Source of the DNA: Flavobacterium reichenbachii
Lineage (GTDB): Bacteria > Bacteroidota > Bacteroidia > Flavobacteriales > Flavobacteriaceae
Direction: 5' to 3'
Assembly: GCF_002217435.1 (NCBI RefSeq)
Contig: NZ_MUHF01000007.1
Coordinates: 366,557-430,556 of the forward strand
Length of the DNA: 64,000 nucleotides
The notes under the pieces were generated by a model that was not told where the DNA came from, searched no databases, and saw only the letters and a list, made by a program, of their open reading frames with translations. Shown here piece after piece: positions 1 through 9,451 of this stretch. Made by a program: the position numbers and the translations under genes. Position 1 is the stretch's first letter; each line of letters opens with the position of its first letter.

Positions 1-34
1 AGCCTTTGTTATTTTATATAAGGAACAGAGAAAA

Positions 35-1594
35 TTATTTCGCAATATTTACTGCTCTTGTTTCTCTAATTACAGTTACTTTAACCTGACCTGGATAAGT
101 CATTTCTGTTTGGATTTTTTGTGAAATTTCAAAAGATAAATTTGCAGCATTATCATCAGAAACTTTTTCACTTTCAACAATTACACGCAGTTCTCTACCG
201 GCTTGAATTGCATAAGCATTTTTTACACCATTAAATCCGTAAGCTACTTCTTCAAGATCTTTCAAACGCTGGATATAAGAATCTAGAACCTGACGTCTTG
301 CGCCTGGTCTTGCTCCAGAAATAGCATCACAAACCTGAATAATAGGAGATAATAAAGATTTCATTTCGATCTCGTCGTGGTGCGCTCCAATAGCGTTACA
401 AACTTCTTCTTTTTCACCATATTTCTCAGCCCACTGCATCCCTAATAATGCGTGCGGTAAATCACTTTCAGTATCTGGAACTTTACCAATATCGTGTAGT
501 AAACCAGCTCTTTTGGCTAGTTTTACATTTAAGCCTAATTCGGCTGCCATGATACCGCAAAGTTTAGAAACTTCTCTAGAGTGCTGTAGTAAGTTTTGTC
601 CGTAAGAAGAACGGTATTTCATTCTACCCACAACTTTAATCAATTCCGGGTGTAAACCGTGAATTCCTAAGTCAATAACAGTACGTTTACCAACTTCGAT
701 GATTTCATCATCAATTTGTTTTGCAGTTTTAGCAACAACTTCTTCAATACGTGCCGGGTGAATACGTCCGTCAGTTACCAATTTATGTAAAGATAAACGA
801 GCGATTTCTCTTCTAACAGGGTCAAAACAAGAAAGTATAATTGCTTCTGGTGTATCGTCAACAATGATCTCAACTCCGGTTGCAGCTTCTAGTGCTCTAA
901 TGTTACGGCCTTCACGACCAATAATTCTACCTTTAACATCATCAGATTCAATATTAAAAACAGAAACGCAATTCTCAACTGCTTCCTCAGTTCCCACTCT
1001 CTGAATCGTATTGATAATGATTTTTTTAGCTTCTTGCTGTGCAGTAAGTTTTGCCTCTTCAATAGTGTCCTGAATATGAGACATAGCTTTACTTTTAGCT
1101 TCAGCTTTTAATCCTTCTACTAATTGCTCTTTTGCTTCTTCGGCAGAAAGTCCTGAAATTACTTCTAACTGCTGTAATTGACTTTTGTGTAATTTGTCAA
1201 CTTCAGTTTGTTTTTTATCTAAAAGCTCAATTTTGTTGTTGTATTCCTGAGTTTTAGCTTCAAAATCATCATTCACTTTTTTAGCTTTTGATAATTCATT
1301 TGAAACCTGCGACTCTTTATCACGTACTCTTTTTTCTACTTCAGCTACTTTTTTATCTCTTGCTAAAATAACTTGTTCGTGCTCAGATTTTAATTCGATA
1401 AAACGTTCTTTTGCTTGAAGAATTTTATCTTTTTTAATATTTTCAGCCTCCAAATTAGCATCTTTTAAAATAGATGAAGCTTCTTTTTTAGCGTTTTTGA
1501 TTAGGTTAGAAATATTGCTTTTTTCGATAATTTTAGCTATCGCAAAACCTGCTGCAATACCTATAATACCTGAAATAATGATCGTTATGTCCAT
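35..1594 (-). CDS. rny: Ribonuclease Y
   Basis: A membrane-anchored endoribonuclease that starts decay of many mRNAs. The 519-residue length is normal for the family. The order of parts is typical: one N-terminal membrane helix (about residues 3-22), a long Lys/Glu-rich coiled coil (about 25-190), a KH RNA-binding domain containing [15 protein letters not shown] (about 220-235), and an HD hydrolase domain with the metal-binding LLHDIGK motif near residue 366. It is the last gene of a minus-strand group downstream of zapA and a 6S-like RNA. Family assignment is secure; RNA substrates in this organism are not known from sequence. Confidence 0.97.
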   Translation of the reverse strand: MDITIIISGIIGIAAGFAIAKIIEKSNISNLIKNAKKEASSILKDANLEAENIKKDKILQAKERFIELKSEHEQVILARDKKVAEVEKRVRDKESQVSNELSKAKKVNDDFEAKTQEYNNKIELLDKKQTEVDKLHKSQLQQLEVISGLSAEEAKEQLVEGLKAEAKSKAMSHIQDTIEEAKLTAQQEAKKIIINTIQRVGTEEAVENCVSVFNIESDDVKGRIIGREGRNIRALEAATGVEIIVDDTPEAIILSCFDPVRREIARLSLHKLVTDGRIHPARIEEVVAKTAKQIDDEIIEVGKRTVIDLGIHGLHPELIKVVGRMKYRSSYGQNLLQHSREVSKLCGIMAAELGLNVKLAKRAGLLHDIGKVPDTESDLPHALLGMQWAEKYGEKEEVCNAIGAHHDEIEMKSLLSPIIQVCDAISGARPGARRQVLDSYIQRLKDLEEVAYGFNGVKNAYAIQAGRELRVIVESEKVSDDNAANLSFEISQKIQTEMTYPGQVKVTVIRETRAVNIAK

Positions 1595-1621
1595 GTTTAT
1601 TAAAATTTATATATAAAAAAA

Positions 1622-1776
1622 GCCTACATTAATTGCTTGAATAAACTCGTAAAGACAAGTTTTGAGCTAACTCACTGTTCAAGTTTTCCCAATAAATCGG
1701 GACGTACTATAGTAGCGACGATTCACTCATTTTAATTTGTTAGTGTTGAGTTTACCAATTGTGAACTAATGTAGGC
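1622..1776 (-). ncRNA. ssrS: 6S RNA, Flavobacteria-type (6S-Flavo)
   Basis: The 208-bp gap between zapA and rny holds a 155-nt segment closed by a perfect 10-bp terminal stem: GCCTACATTA at 1622-1631 pairs with TAATGTAGGC at 1767-1776. The long, mostly paired rod implied by this closing stem, and the position immediately downstream of zapA, match 6S RNA, which binds the RNA polymerase holoenzyme and mimics an open promoter. The zapA-ssrS link is conserved in many bacteria, and a diverged flavobacterial 6S family has been described. The strand is inferred from zapA, since the stem alone does not fix it. Ends are those of the stem; the transcript may be longer. Confidence 0.8.
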
Positions 1777-1802
1777 AGTATCTTAGTTTCTGTAAAGAAC
1801 GT

Positions 1803-2096
1803 TTAATTTTCGAGATATTGATCTAAAAGCAAATTTAATCTTTTAATTCTTTCGATGGTTTCTTCTCCATCAATTGCGTTGTCAATTTGTTTTTGTTCTA
1901 CTTGTGATGCAAATTGCAGGGCACACATCGCCAAAACATCTTGTTTGTCACGAACTGCATAACTTTCTTCAAACTGCTTGATCATAGCATCAATTTTTTT
2001 AGAAGCGCTTCTTAGCCCTTCTTCCTGAACAGGTTCAACCGTAAGCGGATAAACTCTGTCTGCAATTGATATTTTAATTCTAAGCTTTCCGTCCAT
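1803..2096 (-). CDS. zapA: Cell division protein ZapA
   Basis: A small cytoplasmic protein that binds FtsZ and promotes bundling of Z-ring filaments. At 97 residues it has the ZapA layout: an N-terminal FtsZ-binding beta domain (KLRIKISIADRVYPLTV, about residues 4-20) followed by helices and a coiled-coil tail with MCALQFASQVE near residue 60. It starts 5 bp after the stop of the coiled-coil gene at 2102-2392, so the two are probably co-transcribed, and the 6S RNA follows directly. The sequence is short but the N-terminal signature and context make the call firm. Confidence 0.92.
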   Translation of the reverse strand: MDGKLRIKISIADRVYPLTVEPVQEEGLRSASKKIDAMIKQFEESYAVRDKQDVLAMCALQFASQVEQKQIDNAIDGEETIERIKRLNLLLDQYLEN

Positions 2097-2101
2097 ATTT
2101 T

Positions 2102-2392
2102 CTAGTCTGATAGTTGTGCTATACAGTGATCAATTTCGCGAATTAATGAATTTATTTTAAGCTTTGTCTCTCTCTTATTGTTGTCGCTGCCGAGCAACGA
2201 ATTGGCTATCTTAAGTGTGTCATACTGCTTTTTCAAAGCTTCTATTTCTTCAGATTGTTTCTGGATAATTTGCGCAGCTTTGGTTAATTCTAATCGTAAT
2301 ACCTGATTGTTTTTCTCTAAAGCTTTTGATTTTTCAAAAAGCTTTCCGACTTTATATTCAAGAGTATCAATTATTTCTGCAATTACACTCAT
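2102..2392 (-). CDS. Small coiled-coil protein, possible division factor (ZapB-like role)
   Basis: A 96-residue protein with no signal peptide or membrane segment. Residues 1-75 are strongly heptad-patterned (VAEIIDTLEYKVGKLFEKSK onward), indicating a long parallel coiled coil, followed by a short C-terminal helix. It is the first gene of the zapA transcription unit, 5 bp upstream of zapA, behind a good promoter. Size, coiled coil and tight linkage to zapA suggest a division-associated partner, analogous in form to ZapB, but there is no sequence motif that proves this. I do not recognise a named family. Confidence 0.75.
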   Translation of the reverse strand: MSVIAEIIDTLEYKVGKLFEKSKALEKNNQVLRLELTKAAQIIQKQSEEIEALKKQYDTLKIANSLLGSDNNKRETKLKINSLIREIDHCIAQLSD

Positions 2393-2420
2393 TATAAATC
2401 CTATTCATTACTTAATCTTA

Positions 2421-2451
2421 CAAAGTTAATATTCCTTTTTATTAATGCAAT
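2421..2451 (-). promoter_or_regulatory. Promoter of the coiled coil-zapA-6S-rny unit
   Basis: On the minus strand a perfect Bacteroidota -7 element TAACTTTG (2421-2428) lies 19 nt from a -33-like AATTG (around 2448-2452), about 29 bp upstream of the first start codon. The 9-bp inverted repeat TTAATGCAA (2442-2450) / TTGCATTAA (2467-2475) overlaps the upstream element and could be an operator, though AT-rich sequence makes chance pairing possible. Confidence 0.65.
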
Positions 2452-2573
2452 TTTTTATCGATTTTTTTGCATTAAAAATAAGCAAATTGATGAATTTCAG
2501 TCAATTGTATTTTTTATGATTATTATCATAGTTTATGGGTTCAGATTTTTTTATCTTAGCAAAAACGTAACGC

Positions 2574-4268
2574 ATGAGATTATCTATACTTACCTTATTG
2601 ATTTCTAATTTTATTTTTGCCCAGGCGCAGTATCCAAAAGATAGCTTTCGGCCTCCTCTTGATATTCCGATGCAGCTTTCTGGGAATTTCGGTGAGCTGC
2701 GACCTAATCATTTTCATGCCGGGTTTGACTTAAAGACCAATCAGCGCGAGGGTTTAAACGTATATGCAATTGCAGATGGATATGTTTCAAGAATAAAAAT
2801 TTCGACTTTTGGAAACGGTAAATGTATTTATATTACACATTCAAATGGGTATACTTCTGTCTACGGACATTTGCAGTCTACCGTTGGTCCGATTCAGGAT
2901 TATGTAAAAAAAGAACATTATGCTGCTAAAGCTTATGAAATTGAAGTTTTTCCAAAGCCGAATGAACTTCCTGTTACAAAAGGGCAAATAATTGGGCTTT
3001 CTGGTAACACAGGTTCTTCAGAAGGTCCGCATCTTCATTTCGAAATACGAGATTCTAAAACAGAATTTGTAATCAATCCAATATTTTTTGGTTTTGATAA
3101 AAACATAAATGATTCCAAAAAACCAACAATATCAAGTTTGTATGTTTATCCGCTTTTTAATGCAACGGTAAATCAGTCCAAACAGCCTCTATTGTTAAAT
3201 ATGGCACTTCAAAAAGACGGGACGTATTTAGCCGGAAAAGTAAAGACCAACGGAAAAATTGGTTTTGGAATAAATGCTACAGATACAGATGACGTTTCTT
3301 TTAATAAAAATGGTGTTTTTAATGTTTCCACTTTCGTGAATGGAAACCAGAATTATAATTATCAGTTTAATACGTACTCCTTTGATGAAATGCGTTTTAT
3401 CAATGCGCTGATTGATTATCCGAGATATAAAAAATATGGACAGCGTATTCAGAAACTTTTTATGGACGAACCATTCGCTTTAAGCATTATTAAAACAGAT
3501 TCTCTTCGCGGTATTATTACAACAGAACCAAATCTGGAAACTTTGTACAGAATTGAAGTTTCAGATTATTTTGGAAACCAAAGCACTATTAATGTGCCTG
3601 TAGAATATGATACAGCGGCGCCAATCGTAAAAGAAGAGCCAAACACATCAAAATATTTTATCAGATATAATAAAGACTCTAACTTCGAAAAAGAGAATAT
3701 GTCTGTGTTTTTTCCTGCAGGAACTTTTTACGATGACTTTAATATGAATTTTGATGTAAAAAACAATCGAATTTATATTCATGATGATACTGTTCCTGTA
3801 CACTCTAATTTTACAATTACCATTAAAGACAGTACTTATACAGAATCTCTAAAGGATAAACTTTTTATTGCAAGAATTTCCGGGAAGAGCAATACTTTTA
3901 ACGGTACTCTCAGAAAAGGAAATGTTTATACTTCTAAAGCAAAAGTTTTAGGACAATACGGGTTGGTTTTAGATACTATTCCGCCAGTAATCAGAATTGC
4001 AAAACCAATACAAGATAAATGGATTAGTGATGTTAAAAAAATTGAGTTCAGTATTGGTGACAGTTTATCTGGAATTAAATCTTACAATGGTTATCTAAAC
4101 GGAAGCTGGGTTCTGTTTGAATACGAAAATAAAACCAGAAAAATTACTCATGTTTTTGATGATGCTTTTTTGGCTGAAGGTGCAAATGATTTAAAAATAG
4201 AAGTAATTGATAATGTAGGAAATTCTACTATCTTTGAAACTCGTTTTTTTAGAAGTCAACAAAAATAA
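2574..4268 (+). CDS. M23 family metallopeptidase (peptidoglycan hydrolase or factor)
   Basis: An exported LytM/M23-domain protein of 564 residues. An 18-residue signal peptide ends at AQAQ. The M23 domain covers about residues 35-170, with the zinc ligands visible in LRPNHFHAGFDLKT (HxxxD type) and HLHFEIRD, and GNTGSSEGPHLHFE before the last motif. Catalytic residues therefore appear intact, so it is likely an active endopeptidase. The remaining 390 residues are beta-rich and Ig-like, without a recognised name. It is followed 11 bp later by a TonB-dependent receptor gene, suggesting an operon. Confidence 0.88.
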   Translation: MRLSILTLLISNFIFAQAQYPKDSFRPPLDIPMQLSGNFGELRPNHFHAGFDLKTNQREGLNVYAIADGYVSRIKISTFGNGKCIYITHSNGYTSVYGHLQSTVGPIQDYVKKEHYAAKAYEIEVFPKPNELPVTKGQIIGLSGNTGSSEGPHLHFEIRDSKTEFVINPIFFGFDKNINDSKKPTISSLYVYPLFNATVNQSKQPLLLNMALQKDGTYLAGKVKTNGKIGFGINATDTDDVSFNKNGVFNVSTFVNGNQNYNYQFNTYSFDEMRFINALIDYPRYKKYGQRIQKLFMDEPFALSIIKTDSLRGIITTEPNLETLYRIEVSDYFGNQSTINVPVEYDTAAPIVKEEPNTSKYFIRYNKDSNFEKENMSVFFPAGTFYDDFNMNFDVKNNRIYIHDDTVPVHSNFTITIKDSTYTESLKDKLFIARISGKSNTFNGTLRKGNVYTSKAKVLGQYGLVLDTIPPVIRIAKPIQDKWISDVKKIEFSIGDSLSGIKSYNGYLNGSWVLFEYENKTRKITHVFDDAFLAEGANDLKIEVIDNVGNSTIFETRFFRSQQK

Positions 4269-4279
4269 AATCCACACAT

Positions 4280-6745
4280 TTGAATTATAGAAAGTTAATA
4301 TTCGCTTTTCTTTTTTTATGCATAACTTCTGTTTCCTTTGCTCAAAATGCGCATGTTAAAGGAATTATTTTAGATGTTGAAAATCATCCGGTTTCTAATG
4401 TAAATATTTCATCTTTCGGAAAAACAGTTCAGTCAGATTCAAAAGGTTATTTTGAAATTGATATTCCTTCAAACAAAAAAGCTTCCCTGATTTTTACTCA
4501 TATTGCTCTAAAAATGATGAGTCTTACGGTAAGTTTAAGACCAGAGGAAGTATTTATTTTTAATCCCGTAATGAACAACTCTCAAGAACAAATGGGAGAA
4601 GTTTTTGTATCATCAAAAAACAAAAAACGAATTCAGGGAATTACAACTGTTGATCCGGCTGTCATTAAAAAAATTCCCGGAGCAAATGCCGGAATCGAAA
4701 ATATCCTGAAAACTTTACCCGGAGTAAATTCAAATAACGAACTTAGTACTCAGTATGCGGTGCGAGGCGGTAATTATGACGAAAACTTGGTTTACGTAAA
4801 TGAAATCGAAGTGTATCGTCCTTTTTTAATCCGTTCCGGGCAGCAAGAAGGGTTAAGTTTTACCAATACCGATCTGGTTCATAATGTTGATTTTTCAGCT
4901 GGAGGATTTCAGGCCAAATTTGGAGATAAATTGTCCTCCGTTTTAGATATTACGTACAGAAAACCAACTGAATTTGGTGCATCATTAGAAGCAAGTCTCT
5001 TAGGAGGGAGTGCTGCTGTTGACCTCGTGTCTAAAAATAAAAAATGGTCTGCCGTTACCGGAGTTCGTTACAGAAATAATAGTCTGCTTGTAAATAGTCA
5101 GGATACGGAGACCAATTATACACCCACATTTGTGGATGTCCAGACGAATATAAATTATGATATTTCAGAAAAATGGCAGTTGAGCTTTTTAGGAAATATT
5201 TCGCAGAATAAATATTTGTATCAGCCCTTAACACGAGAGACAAAATTTGGAACTGTAGACCAGCCCATGGCGCTTGCGGTTTATTATGACGGAAAAGAAA
5301 GAGATCAATATGATACTTATTTTGGAGCTTTTAAAACCACTTATAAAGTATCTCCAAGTTTTACACTAAAGCTGATCAGTTCTTTATTTCATACAAAAGA
5401 ACAAGAACATTTTGATATTTTGGCGCAGTATCGTTTAGGAAATGCAAATGCAGATGAAGCGACAACAATTGAAAATGTAGAGTTTACACGCGGTATAGGA
5501 GCACAGCTGAATCATGCGAGAAACGATTTAGATGCTTTAATTGCAAATATCGAAATTAAAGGATTTAAAGAATGGCGTGACAGCCAATTAGAATTTGGTT
5601 TAAAATATACCAGAGAATCTATTCGTGATCGGGTAGTAGAGTGGGAAGTTATAGATTCTGCAGGTTTTTCTGTAAAACCTCCAATTGTTATTCTTCCGGA
5701 AAATAATCAGCCGTACGAACCTTATACAGGACCTTTATTGCCGTATCAAGATGTGCGCGCCACCAATTTTAATACGATAAACCGATTCTCGGGTTATTCA
5801 CAATGGAATCAAAAGACAGGAATAGGTTCGAGTCAGGTTTGGTACAATCTCGGTGTTCGTTTCCAGAGCTGGAATGTTTCTGGTGCATCTGTAGAAGGGA
5901 AAAATCAAATTGTTTTTAGTCCGAGAGCGCAGTTTGCCATAAAACCAGATTGGGATATGGATATGGTTTTCAGACTTTCCGGAGGGTTGTATCATCAGCC
6001 GCCTTTTTACAGAGAACTTCGGGATGTAAACGGAGTTGTAAATCCGGATGTAAAAGCGCAGGAATCGGTGCATATTGTATTGAGTAACGATTATAATTTT
6101 AAAATGTGGAATCGCCCTTTTAAATGGGTTACAGAAGTATATTACAAATCCCTTTCTGATGTAAATATCTATTCTATCGACAATGTCCGAATTCGATATG
6201 CCGCAGATAATAATGCAAAAGCATATGCACAAGGTCTTGATTTTAGATTGAATGGAGAATTTGTACCGGGGACAGAATCGTGGGTAAGCTTTGGATATTT
6301 AAAAACCGAAGAAAACTATGAGAATAAAGGTTCTATCGCAAGACCAACTGATCAGCGTTTAAAATTTGCAATGTTGTTTCAGGATTATATGCCTAATATT
6401 CCAAGTGTAAAATTATATCTCAATCTAGTTTATAATACCGGTTTGCCAGGCGGTGCGCCATCTTATTCTGATCCGTATTTATACCAAAACAGATTAAACG
6501 ATTACCGCAGAGCCGATATTGGTTTTGCAAAAGTTTTTGTAGACAGCAGTACCAAAACTGCGAAAACAAACTGGCTTAAAAACTTTAAAGAATTGTCTGT
6601 CGGAGTTGAGATTTTTAATGTTTTCAACAATCAAAATGCCATTACCAATACCTGGGTTCGTGATGTGTATTCTAAAAATCAATATGCGATTCCTAATTAT
6701 ATGACTTCGAGAGTTTTCAATGTGAAACTGAATGCGAGGTTATGA
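4280..6745 (+). CDS. TonB-dependent outer-membrane receptor with carboxypeptidase-like N-terminal domain
   Basis: An 821-residue outer-membrane receptor for TonB-driven import of an unknown ligand. Signal peptide 1-22 (ending SVSFAQ) is followed by a CarboxypepD_reg-like beta domain (about 24-100), a plug (about 105-230, with AVRGGNYDENLVYVNEIEV), and a 22-strand-type barrel ending in the aromatic/positive tail VFNVKLNARL. The only in-frame start giving the full signal peptide is TTG at 4280, 11 bp after the peptidase stop. There is no SusD partner, so this is not a classical polysaccharide locus. Its stop overlaps the next gene by 4 bp (ATGA), implying translational coupling. Confidence 0.9.
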   Translation: MNYRKLIFAFLFLCITSVSFAQNAHVKGIILDVENHPVSNVNISSFGKTVQSDSKGYFEIDIPSNKKASLIFTHIALKMMSLTVSLRPEEVFIFNPVMNNSQEQMGEVFVSSKNKKRIQGITTVDPAVIKKIPGANAGIENILKTLPGVNSNNELSTQYAVRGGNYDENLVYVNEIEVYRPFLIRSGQQEGLSFTNTDLVHNVDFSAGGFQAKFGDKLSSVLDITYRKPTEFGASLEASLLGGSAAVDLVSKNKKWSAVTGVRYRNNSLLVNSQDTETNYTPTFVDVQTNINYDISEKWQLSFLGNISQNKYLYQPLTRETKFGTVDQPMALAVYYDGKERDQYDTYFGAFKTTYKVSPSFTLKLISSLFHTKEQEHFDILAQYRLGNANADEATTIENVEFTRGIGAQLNHARNDLDALIANIEIKGFKEWRDSQLEFGLKYTRESIRDRVVEWEVIDSAGFSVKPPIVILPENNQPYEPYTGPLLPYQDVRATNFNTINRFSGYSQWNQKTGIGSSQVWYNLGVRFQSWNVSGASVEGKNQIVFSPRAQFAIKPDWDMDMVFRLSGGLYHQPPFYRELRDVNGVVNPDVKAQESVHIVLSNDYNFKMWNRPFKWVTEVYYKSLSDVNIYSIDNVRIRYAADNNAKAYAQGLDFRLNGEFVPGTESWVSFGYLKTEENYENKGSIARPTDQRLKFAMLFQDYMPNIPSVKLYLNLVYNTGLPGGAPSYSDPYLYQNRLNDYRRADIGFAKVFVDSSTKTAKTNWLKNFKELSVGVEIFNVFNNQNAITNTWVRDVYSKNQYAIPNYMTSRVFNVKLNARL

Positions 6746-7398
6746 TCGTAAAACGCGAAAAGAGAAAAAGGATTTTTTATGTTCCGGGAATGATTTCTTT
6801 GGTTTTGATTCCTTTGATATTTATTATCTATTTTTATAGAACTAATGCTTTTGAGGTTTATGGCAAAATAGAATTATCTATGCCGCCTGTTGATGAAAAT
6901 TATTTCGAAAAATTCAAAGTTACGACTCTTAGAAATTATAAAGAATTTGATTTCAATGAGAGGGGATTTCAAAAAACGGAATTGAGCGAAATGAAACTTT
7001 ATCTTAGGAAGTTGATAGTAGAGAAGGATACTATAAATGGAATTAAAATTCACTTTGGTCCAAAATCATTTTACCAGACTTTTATAACCAGTCTTGATAT
7101 TTTGTCAGAAGAGGATGCTCCCACATGGATAGTGAATGAAAATGATATTTATGTTTTAGGAAGCAGTAATACTTATAAAGAAGTTAAAGATACTACTGAG
7201 TATCGTAAAATGGATTGTGGAACTGCAGAACTGATGGAACAGAGAGCTTATTGGGAAAAAAAGAATAGAAAAGAAGAAGAAACCCGAATCTTTAAGGCTT
7301 CTTTTTTTAAACAAAAATGGATATTAATTTCTTTTGGTTATTTTGGATTAGTGCTTTTAAATATCTTCGTTTTAGTAAAATTTAATAGAAGTAAATAA
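6742..7398 (+). CDS. Two-TM envelope protein, paralogue 1 of 3
   Basis: A 218-residue protein of unknown family. A basic N-terminus (KREKRKRIFYVPGM) precedes membrane segment 1 (about 17-34). An extracytoplasmic region of about 155 residues follows, then segment 2 near the C-terminus (about 190-212) and a basic tail KFNRSK. The middle contains KDTINGIKIHFG and ENDIYVLG. The first part (basic tail, one TM, then a strand-rich domain with a hydrophobic helix SLDILSE) resembles ExbD/TolR in outline, and the receptor gene overlaps it by 4 bp, but the second TM is not an ExbD feature. Function unknown. Confidence 0.8.
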   Translation: MIVKREKRKRIFYVPGMISLVLIPLIFIIYFYRTNAFEVYGKIELSMPPVDENYFEKFKVTTLRNYKEFDFNERGFQKTELSEMKLYLRKLIVEKDTINGIKIHFGPKSFYQTFITSLDILSEEDAPTWIVNENDIYVLGSSNTYKEVKDTTEYRKMDCGTAELMEQRAYWEKKNRKEEETRIFKASFFKQKWILISFGYFGLVLLNIFVLVKFNRSK

Positions 7399-8049
7399 AT
7401 GATAAGTAAGCAAAAAAGAAAAAGGATTTTTTATGTTCCGGGAATGATTTCTTTGGTTCTGATTCCTTTGTTTTGTTTTTATCATTTCTACAAAGTTGAT
7501 GCTTTTAAAGTTAATGCAGGAATCAATTTACATTTACCCAATAAAGAATCTTTTTTTGAGTATAAAATTCCAAGTCTAAGAAAATATAAAGTATTTAATT
7601 TCAATGAAAATGAAATTTCAGAAAAGAAGAAGTTACAAGATATGCAGCTTTATCTTCGGAAATTAGCAAATAATAAAGACACAATAAATGGAATTAAAAT
7701 TCACTTTGGTTTAAAAACCAATTATGATGTTTTTATTAGAACTATCGATATTTTAGATGAAGAAAATGCTCCCGACTGGACAATAAATGAAAATGATATT
7801 TATATTTTGGGAAGTACTAATACGTATAAAAAAGTAAAGGATACTATTCAATATGATACAATGAATTGTGGTACATTAGAAATAATGAGACGACAGGCTT
7901 ATTGGGAACAGAAAGAAAAAATAGAAGAAGAAAAACATAATTTTCAACTATCCTTTTTTAAACAAAAATGGATATTAATTTCTTTTGGTTATTTTGGATT
8001 AGTACTTTTAAATATTTTCGTTTTAGTAAAATTTAATAGAAGTAAATAA
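7399..8049 (+). CDS. Two-TM envelope protein, paralogue 2 of 3
   Basis: A 216-residue paralogue that begins at the base directly after the stop of paralogue 1 (TAA then ATG, no gap). Residues 6-24 (RKRIFYVPGMISLVLIPL) and the last 31 residues (from KQKWILISFGYFG) match paralogue 1 almost exactly. The middle is clearly related but diverged, keeping KDTINGIKIHFG, INENDIYILG, NTYKKVKDT and MNCGT. Topology is the same: TM at about 15-32 and 188-210 with the intervening domain probably periplasmic. No named family recognised. Confidence 0.8.
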   Translation: MISKQKRKRIFYVPGMISLVLIPLFCFYHFYKVDAFKVNAGINLHLPNKESFFEYKIPSLRKYKVFNFNENEISEKKKLQDMQLYLRKLANNKDTINGIKIHFGLKTNYDVFIRTIDILDEENAPDWTINENDIYILGSTNTYKKVKDTIQYDTMNCGTLEIMRRQAYWEQKEKIEEEKHNFQLSFFKQKWILISFGYFGLVLLNIFVLVKFNRSK

Positions 8050-8682
8050 ATGATAAGTAAGCAAAAGAGAAAAAGGATTTTTTATGTTCCGGGAATGATT
8101 TCTTTGGTTCTGATTCCGATAGTATTTTTGATTTATTTTTACAAGACAGATGCTTTTATTAACGAAGGATCTATTGATTTTCAATTTCCTTCAGATTCTT
8201 TAATGATAGAAAAGTTTTTATCCATTAAAAGAAAATATAAAGTTTATAGTTTTAATAATTCTGAAATTATAGAAAGTGAAAATTTAAATAATCTTCATTC
8301 AGCCATCAGAAAATTGAATCGTGAAAATGATACAATAAATGGCATACAAATTCATTTAGGAAGTAAAATGAAGTATGAAGTTTATGTTAAAATTTTAGAT
8401 CTTGTTTTAGTAGAAAAAATGCCATTCTTTTTACAACACCATAATGATTTTTTTATTTTGATGATGCCCAAGCCCAAGCCAAATAAATCTTTAAAATCAA
8501 TTAATTTTATTATATGTGGATATGGAGATGCTAATAAAGATATTTGGTTAGAAGAAGCAAAAGAAGCAGAGAGAAAATATGTTTTATCTTTATATAAAAA
8601 GAACTGGATTCTTTTTATGGGGTATTTAGGTCTTGTGCTTCTAAACATCTTCGTGCTAGTAAAATTCAATAAAACCAGATAA
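8050..8682 (+). CDS. Two-TM envelope protein, paralogue 3 of 3
   Basis: A 210-residue paralogue, again starting at the base after the preceding stop. Its first 23 residues equal those of paralogue 2, and its C-terminal segment (GYLGLVLLNIFVLVKFN) is conserved. The middle is the most divergent of the three: it keeps NDTINGIQIHLG and YVKILDLVLVE, but replaces the NDIYxLG/CGT region with a different stretch (PKPKPNKSLK, then ICGYGDANKDIW). This suggests the central domain evolves faster than the membrane ends. Function unknown; expression is presumably coupled to the receptor gene upstream. Confidence 0.78.
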   Translation: MISKQKRKRIFYVPGMISLVLIPIVFLIYFYKTDAFINEGSIDFQFPSDSLMIEKFLSIKRKYKVYSFNNSEIIESENLNNLHSAIRKLNRENDTINGIQIHLGSKMKYEVYVKILDLVLVEKMPFFLQHHNDFFILMMPKPKPNKSLKSINFIICGYGDANKDIWLEEAKEAERKYVLSLYKKNWILFMGYLGLVLLNIFVLVKFNKTR

Positions 8683-8728
8683 TACAATCAAAAATAGTAT
8701 ATTTGATATTCTAATATAATTCGCAGAC

Positions 8729-9451
8729 ATGAAAAATTCCTTAAAATATATCGCCATAATAATCATCGGAACAGTAGTGAGTTGTAAGGATGATGTTCAA
8801 AAGCCAAAAGTAATTTACGATAATGCAAATAAAACAAATGTTACAGTAAAGGCAGACTCTTCTCAGATCGAAATTGCAGATCTGCCAATTCAGATGGAAG
8901 GAACCAATTATCTTATTCATCCTGTTGGAGATTTACGCGTGTTTGAGAGAGGTACAAAAGTGCGCTACGGATCTTCGAGTGTAAACGACGTGAGTTTTAC
9001 AATTGCAAATTTAGGCGAATATGAAATTACAGGGTATTTACAAAACCTGAAGTTTCAAAAAGTAGATTCAGATTCTATTCATGCTTTGTCAGATAAACCG
9101 GTTTTGATTTTAACGGCTACTTACTTAAAACCGCTTGCAGATAAAATTAAAAGCCAGATAATGGTCTATACTTTGGCTGATTCTGATACGAATAAAGATG
9201 GTAAAATTGATTCCAGCGATATCAAAACCTTATATCTAAGTGATATTAGCGGAGAGCGCTTTACTAAAATTTCTGAAGATTTTCAGGAATTGGTAGATTG
9301 GAGTTTAATTGAGTCTAAAAGCCGTTTGTATTTTAGAACTATAGAAGATACCAACCAAAACGGACAATTTGATAAAAATGATGTTTTGCATTATAACTAT
9401 ATAGATTTGGCTTCTAAGAAATGGGAAGTTAAAGGTTATAAACCTATTTAA
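8729..9451 (+). CDS. Lipoprotein with two EF-hand-like calcium loops
   Basis: A 240-residue predicted lipoprotein with a signal peptide ending at a lipobox-like VVSC (Cys about residue 19). The C-terminal half has two acidic loops of EF-hand/dockerin type: DTNKDGKIDSSD (about residue 149) and DTNQNGQFDKND (about residue 210), each with Asp/Asn at positions 1, 3, 5 and Asp at 12, so calcium binding is likely. The N-terminal half is beta-rich with no known domain. A -7-like TATATTTG lies at 8698-8705, so it may have its own promoter 46 bp after the paralogue array. Role unknown. Confidence 0.8.
   Translation: MKNSLKYIAIIIIGTVVSCKDDVQKPKVIYDNANKTNVTVKADSSQIEIADLPIQMEGTNYLIHPVGDLRVFERGTKVRYGSSSVNDVSFTIANLGEYEITGYLQNLKFQKVDSDSIHALSDKPVLILTATYLKPLADKIKSQIMVYTLADSDTNKDGKIDSSDIKTLYLSDISGERFTKISEDFQELVDWSLIESKSRLYFRTIEDTNQNGQFDKNDVLHYNYIDLASKKWEVKGYKPI

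Noticed and set aside
6742..8682. One gene broken into three by frameshifts
   Set aside because: Each piece has its own start, the same two-TM topology and homologous full length, so they are tandem paralogues.
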